Part shown: positions 60,196-64,000 of the stretch, piece after piece
Position numbering within the stretch: the stretch's first letter is position 1
Layout: every line of letters starts with the position of its first letter
Source of the DNA: Calditrichia bacterium
GTDB lineage: Bacteria; Calditrichota; Calditrichia; RBG-13-44-9; J075
Length of the DNA stretch: 64,000 nt
Reading direction: 5' to 3'
NCBI GenBank assembly: GCA_020635015.1
Contig: JACKAP010000018.1
Span: 1-64,000, forward strand
Translations under genes and position numbers: made by a program
The notes under the pieces: model-generated
Database searches by the model: none
Told to the model about the DNA's origin: nothing
What the model saw: the letters and a program-made list of their open reading frames with translations, nothing else

Positions 60196-62024
60196 AACGC
60201 CTGCCCCACGCTGATATGCACCTGGACCGTTTTATTCGGATCGGCCACCGGCTGTGCCGCATCCAGGCGCAGCGGACCGATCGGGGTATTGATACGCAGT
60301 CCCAGCCCCAGCGAATAGCGCAGCGCCGCCGGCCGGTAGGTATATGAATTCATCCAGACATTTCCGGCGTCACCGAACAGCACGCCGCTGACGATGCCGA
60401 GGATCGGGTAGCGCAGCTCGGCGCTGACTTCCAACAGGCTGTTTCCCCCGGTTGGAATACCTTCCGGATCCCGCGGTCCCAGCCGGGAGCGCGGCCAACC
60501 TCGTACCGAATTACTGCCGCCGCTGTAAAAACGGTCTTCAAGCGGTATAAACTCCTCCCGGTCAAATGATTCAATCGCACCGGCCTTTAGCCGGGAGGCC
60601 AGCACCCATCCCGGCCCAAGCCGCTGAAAATGGCGTATTTCGGCCATTGACCGCAGGTAGTGATATTTACTGCGTAGTCCCAGGCCGGAGTACTGCAGCG
60701 TCAGGCTGGTGAAAAATCCCTTTTCCGGGAAAAATAGCGGGGCGGCGTTATCCCGGCTGATTCCCAGGGAGATGCTGGATTTGTTGTAGAGATTGTCGAA
60801 GCTGGCTTCCGCCGCTTCCGTACGGGTGACGCTGGCGGTATCGAGGCTGACCCGCTCAAAGCTGTAGGTAACATAGGTATTGGTATAGCGGAACAGCTCA
60901 TAAGACGCAGCGAGATTGCCTCCGAAGCGGTTCACGGTAAAGCCCGGTTCGGTCTGGCGGCGCAGAAACGGGTTGGCGGTCAGGGTCAGCCGGGGCATCA
61001 AAAATGCCGGCTGGATGATTTGCAAGTCCGCGAAATAGGGCTCCAGCCCGGAGTGTTTGAGATGCAGCTTCAGCCGCCGCGCTCCTCCCAGGAATCCCAG
61101 TCGCCGGATGTCAGTAAACAGCCGGAACCGGTCGTCCCTGCCGTAGCCGATCCCCCACTTGACGGTCAGGCGGGGCGCTTCATTGAGCTGCACTTCCACC
61201 GGGATTTCCTGTGAGTGCGCCTGGTTGAGCGAGGCCCGCACGGTGACGAACTGAAACAGGCCCAGGGAAAAGATCCGGTGCTGGGTGGTTTCGATCAGTC
61301 TGGGATCGTAGGTTTGCCCGGGGCGGAGCGTCAGTTGGGAGCGGATCAGCGATTCCGCGACGTGGCGACGGCCGCTGATGCTCGCCGGGCCGAAGCGGCA
61401 GGGCGGGCCGCTGTCGATTTCCCAGCGGATATCGGCGCGTTCTACGGTATCGCTGACGGTGAGGGCAGGCGTGACCTGCGCATGGGCGTATCCGGCCTGG
61501 TTCAATCCTGACAGGAGCGCATCCTGGTCTGAGCGCACCTCTTGATCGCGGAAACGCTCTCCTGGCCGGCAGCGCAACCGCGGCCGGAGCCGCTCGATCA
61601 CTGCGCCGGCTTGGGACCGCTGCGTTTCGCCGGACAACTGAAAACGGATATCCCCGAATAACACCGGAGCACCGGCATCGATCCGGAAGGTCACCGCAAT
61701 CGTGCGGCGGCGGTGGTCAGCACGGGTATCAGCGCTGACCTTCACCTGGAGAAAGCCCTCCCGCTGATAATAACGCCGTAATCGGTTGATGTCTGCATCG
61801 AGCAGGGCGCTGTTGAAAAATACCGGATCTTTTCCCAGAACCACCCGCTGCAGCCAACCCACCTCCTGAGTGTTGAGCAGCAGCGATAGCCTTGATGAGG
61901 GGATTGGATGATGACCTTCGAATTCCACCGAGCGGATGCGGTAATCTTCCTGGGCACGAAGCACAACGGAGAGTAACAACACTCCCATGAGGATTCTTCT
62001 TTTTAAGCAGTTTCTCAGCCGCAT
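60192..62024 (-). CDS. tamA: Omp85/TamA-like outer-membrane protein
   Basis: 610 residues. Signal peptide (MGVLLLSVVLRAQ), then three or four POTRA domains (for example IRSVEFEGHHPIPSSRLSLL and GPASISGRRHVAESLIRSQL), then a beta barrel with the surface-antigen ending: FYSGGSNSVRGWPRSRLGPR is the RGW/RGY lid-lock motif and VLFGDAGNVW is near the end. The last residue is Phe, as in barrel proteins. Its tight link to tamB argues for TamA rather than BamA. Confidence 0.92.
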   Translation of the reverse strand: MRLRNCLKRRILMGVLLLSVVLRAQEDYRIRSVEFEGHHPIPSSRLSLLLNTQEVGWLQRVVLGKDPVFFNSALLDADINRLRRYYQREGFLQVKVSADTRADHRRRTIAVTFRIDAGAPVLFGDIRFQLSGETQRSQAGAVIERLRPRLRCRPGERFRDQEVRSDQDALLSGLNQAGYAHAQVTPALTVSDTVERADIRWEIDSGPPCRFGPASISGRRHVAESLIRSQLTLRPGQTYDPRLIETTQHRIFSLGLFQFVTVRASLNQAHSQEIPVEVQLNEAPRLTVKWGIGYGRDDRFRLFTDIRRLGFLGGARRLKLHLKHSGLEPYFADLQIIQPAFLMPRLTLTANPFLRRQTEPGFTVNRFGGNLAASYELFRYTNTYVTYSFERVSLDTASVTRTEAAEASFDNLYNKSSISLGISRDNAAPLFFPEKGFFTSLTLQYSGLGLRSKYHYLRSMAEIRHFQRLGPGWVLASRLKAGAIESFDREEFIPLEDRFYSGGSNSVRGWPRSRLGPRDPEGIPTGGNSLLEVSAELRYPILGIVSGVLFGDAGNVWMNSYTYRPAALRYSLGLGLRINTPIGPLRLDAAQPVADPNKTVQVHISVGQAF

Positions 62025-62055
62025 TCGTTATTATAACCGCCGGTTTCTTTCAGAT

Positions 62056-63330
62056 TTAATCGGTCATGGTGGCTTCCAACACGACCAGCAGTTCCATGTC
62101 CATCGTACCCGGATACATATCCAGCGGCATCACCCGCTGCATGCGGTAGCCGCAGGAACGCCATTCGCCCAGGCGGGCAGGGAGGTCGTTGACGTCGCGC
62201 ACCAGGTGCAATACCCGTTTCGGCCGGCGTTCCGCGATCGCTTTAATGACCCCGCTGCCGGTACCGCTCCAGGGAGGCGCCAGCAGCACGCTCTCCGGCA
62301 GGGTTTGCGGATCGGGCAACTGATTGCGGAATAACGCCGGGCGGATGCCCCGGTTCAGGAAGGATAGCTTCTGTTTGCCGGAGAAGAAGGGACGATTCGC
62401 TTCCGCTGCCTGAATCGTAAAGCTACCCGGATCTACGCCAATCACCTCCCGGAAGCCATCGGCCAGGGGGCAGCTAAACAGGCCGTAGCCGCAGTAAAGG
62501 TCGAGCAGGCGTTGTTCTCCGGAAGGTTGCAGCAACTCGCCGGTCAGTTTCAGCACTCCGGGAACGATGGCGATATTCAGGGGAGAAAAACTGGAGGGAT
62601 AATACCCGAATTTGTAATCGCCGATCTTCACAAAGAGTTTTTCCGGGCCGAAGAGGTTTTTATAGCGTGCCTGCTCCGGGGCGGTGAAGTAGTGTAAATA
62701 CGCTCCCGGGCTGACCGGCTGGGCATGAATAAAAACGGAAATGATATCGGCTTGCAGCGACTGGATATGCCCGGCCAGGGCCTTTAGCTTACGTACCAGC
62801 TGGCTGTCTAATTCTACCATATTGAAAATCACCGAGCTCTCCCGCTCGTTGCCGCGGATGGTGATAAATTTCAGCTTGCGGGCAACACTGGCATATGAAC
62901 CCTGGTTTAGCTTCTCCGCCAGCAGTTCGTAAACCCGGGCATGACGCGCCGGCTCCAGCGGCGACGGCTGGAAAAAGCGCTTACCGGTCGGATTTTTCTC
63001 CCAGGGCTGGAGCAGGAATTGCTTTCCGGGCTGCGACAGCAACTGCCGATTGCTGGTGCTCTGATATCCCCGGGGCTTGGGAGAGGGGAGGATGGTCTCA
63101 ACCTTTCCCGGGAGCCGGTTGGCTGTCCAGAAATGCCGTAGCGCCTGTTGCTTCGCCTCGATCTCGGCTTCATACGCCAGGCTGCTGAGCAGGGTCATGC
63201 GCTGCTGTGCCCGGGTTTCCGCCGTGGGAGGGGGCGCCTGTAAAACAAATCGGAAGGCATCGGCGATCGTGATGCGCTTCGCTGCTGCCGGTTTTGCCCC
63301 GTCAGCCGGGTTGGGGGTGTTTCGTGCCAA
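62056..63330 (-). CDS. TrmA/RlmD-like methyltransferase lacking the catalytic Cys
   Basis: 424 residues from TTG 63330, eight bases after GGAG; a TTG at 63417 would add 29. The N-terminal RNA-binding half has PKPRGYQSTSNRQ; LLDLYCGYGLFSCPLADG is the SAM site. At the active site the usual DPPRxG reads APPWSGTG and the YVSCNP Cys is replaced (VLHLVRDV). CGYRMQRVMPLDMYPGTMDM is the normal end. Without the Cys, m5U chemistry in RNA is not expected, so it may be a diverged or inactive paralog. It precedes tamA by 31 bp on the same strand. Confidence 0.8.
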   Translation of the reverse strand: MARNTPNPADGAKPAAAKRITIADAFRFVLQAPPPTAETRAQQRMTLLSSLAYEAEIEAKQQALRHFWTANRLPGKVETILPSPKPRGYQSTSNRQLLSQPGKQFLLQPWEKNPTGKRFFQPSPLEPARHARVYELLAEKLNQGSYASVARKLKFITIRGNERESSVIFNMVELDSQLVRKLKALAGHIQSLQADIISVFIHAQPVSPGAYLHYFTAPEQARYKNLFGPEKLFVKIGDYKFGYYPSSFSPLNIAIVPGVLKLTGELLQPSGEQRLLDLYCGYGLFSCPLADGFREVIGVDPGSFTIQAAEANRPFFSGKQKLSFLNRGIRPALFRNQLPDPQTLPESVLLAPPWSGTGSGVIKAIAERRPKRVLHLVRDVNDLPARLGEWRSCGYRMQRVMPLDMYPGTMDMELLVVLEATMTD

Positions 63331-63537
63331 AATATTTTCTCCGTTTTTCAAGCTATCTAACCGGATAAACCTAATCGATTTCACCGCGATTATCAAACAA
63401 AAAAAATCGCCCGGCAAATGGCTTTGCAGAATACTCCTCGCGGATGTATATTAGACAGCCGTGGCGGCAGGGTGATCTTTTTGCAACTAATCGCCGGGAA
63501 AAGCTTATACAGATACAGATTAAACTATGAGCGCAGC

Positions 63538-64000
63538 ATGATGCCTTCATTTGATTTTCAGCCGACCACCCGGGTGGTCTTCGGAGAGAACGCCCTGGAG
63601 CGGTTGGGAGAGTTGACCCGCTCTCTGCCGGCGAAGCGGGTGCTGCTGGTCACCGATCCCGGGATTATCCGCGCCGGGCATGTGACCCGGGCGCTGGGGT
63701 CCCTGGAAGCAGCCGGGGTGGAGGCCCAGGTATTCCATGATGTGGTAGAAAATCCCACCACCCGCCACGTGGAGGCCGGCCGTGAGTTTGCGCAGGATCT
63801 CGGCGGCATTGACGGCATTATCGGGCTGGGAGGCGGCAGCGCCATGGATTGCGCCAAGGGGATTAATTTTCTGTTGACCAACGGCGGCCGGATGGAGGAT
63901 TACTGGGGCAGCGGCAAGGCGGTAAAGCCGATGCTGCCCTCCATCGGGGTGCCCACCACCGCCGGCACCGGCAGCGAAGGACAGTCTTACGCCCTGATCT
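63538..64000 (+). CDS. Iron-containing alcohol dehydrogenase (3'-truncated by window)
   Basis: 154 residues are visible from ATG 63538 (a second ATG follows). FDFQPTTRVVFGENALERLG opens the type III family; VLLVTDPGIIRAG, ENPTTRHVEAGREFA, IIGLGGGSAMDCAKG (NAD-binding GGGS) and GVPTTAGTGSEGQ follow in order. These enzymes reduce aldehydes or oxidise alcohols with Fe2+. The metal-binding His residues lie beyond the edge. The substrate is unknown. Confidence 0.93.
   Translation, partial: MMPSFDFQPTTRVVFGENALERLGELTRSLPAKRVLLVTDPGIIRAGHVTRALGSLEAAGVEAQVFHDVVENPTTRHVEAGREFAQDLGGIDGIIGLGGGSAMDCAKGINFLLTNGGRMEDYWGSGKAVKPMLPSIGVPTTAGTGSEGQSYALI

Overview
The window looks like chromosome of a Gram-negative bacterium of the FCB superphylum (Calditrichota/KSB1/Ignavibacteria-like; the lineage is an inference). 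Evidence: a secreted protein ending in an NYPNPFNPST-type sorting domain, a DUF4835 lipid-free exported protein, an LPS heptosyltransferase, a TamA/TamB pair, DUF2203 and YtxJ-type bacilliredoxin genes, and many short tandem repeats between genes.

Region 1 (1-14,728) is the right part of an integrated mobile element lying against the 3' end of a tRNA-Lys gene. It holds a 5'-truncated repeat protein, then one long + strand operon (2276-13160): two von Willebrand-like lipoproteins, a membrane protein, a DUF2997-like protein, a Ycf46-like AAA+ ATPase, a DegT-like PLP enzyme, a small membrane protein, a ribbon-helix-helix-like protein, a TraD/VirD4 coupling protein and a MOBF (TraI/TrwC) relaxase. 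An excisionase-like gene and a tyrosine integrase follow. No mating-pair ATPase is seen, so the element is mobilizable unless the T4SS lies to the left.

Region 2 (15,032-20,072) is housekeeping: DUF2203, an alpha/beta hydrolase, bacilliredoxin, and the conserved recR-ybaB-dnaX-SRP RNA block.

Region 3 (20,516-37,044) holds a large secreted protein with about eight immunoglobulin-like repeats, then a surface-glycan locus: GT4, GT87-like, GT2, GT10, GT39/83-like and GT62-like glycosyltransferases plus an MsbA-type ABC exporter. A relic of another GT4 gene lies in it.

Region 4 (37,304-64,000) is a mixed core: class I aldolase, DUF4835, YchF, RNase HII, YkgJ and YkvA families, two LMW-phosphatase-fold proteins (one with Ser in place of the catalytic Cys), TsaC/YwlC, WaaF, ArgF, HslUV, RpoN, a LuxE-like/aldehyde dehydrogenase pair, TamAB, a TrmA/RlmD-like protein that lacks the catalytic Cys, and the start of an iron alcohol dehydrogenase.

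The most unusual signal is between genes. From about 14.9 kb onward nearly every junction holds palindromes built from short tandem words (6-9 bp). Two families of arrays consist of mini-hairpins separated by a fixed linker (GATRTTT or GTCATT); in two arrays the linker switches strand half-way. Stem sequences change but stay paired. None of these repeats was seen in the mobile element.
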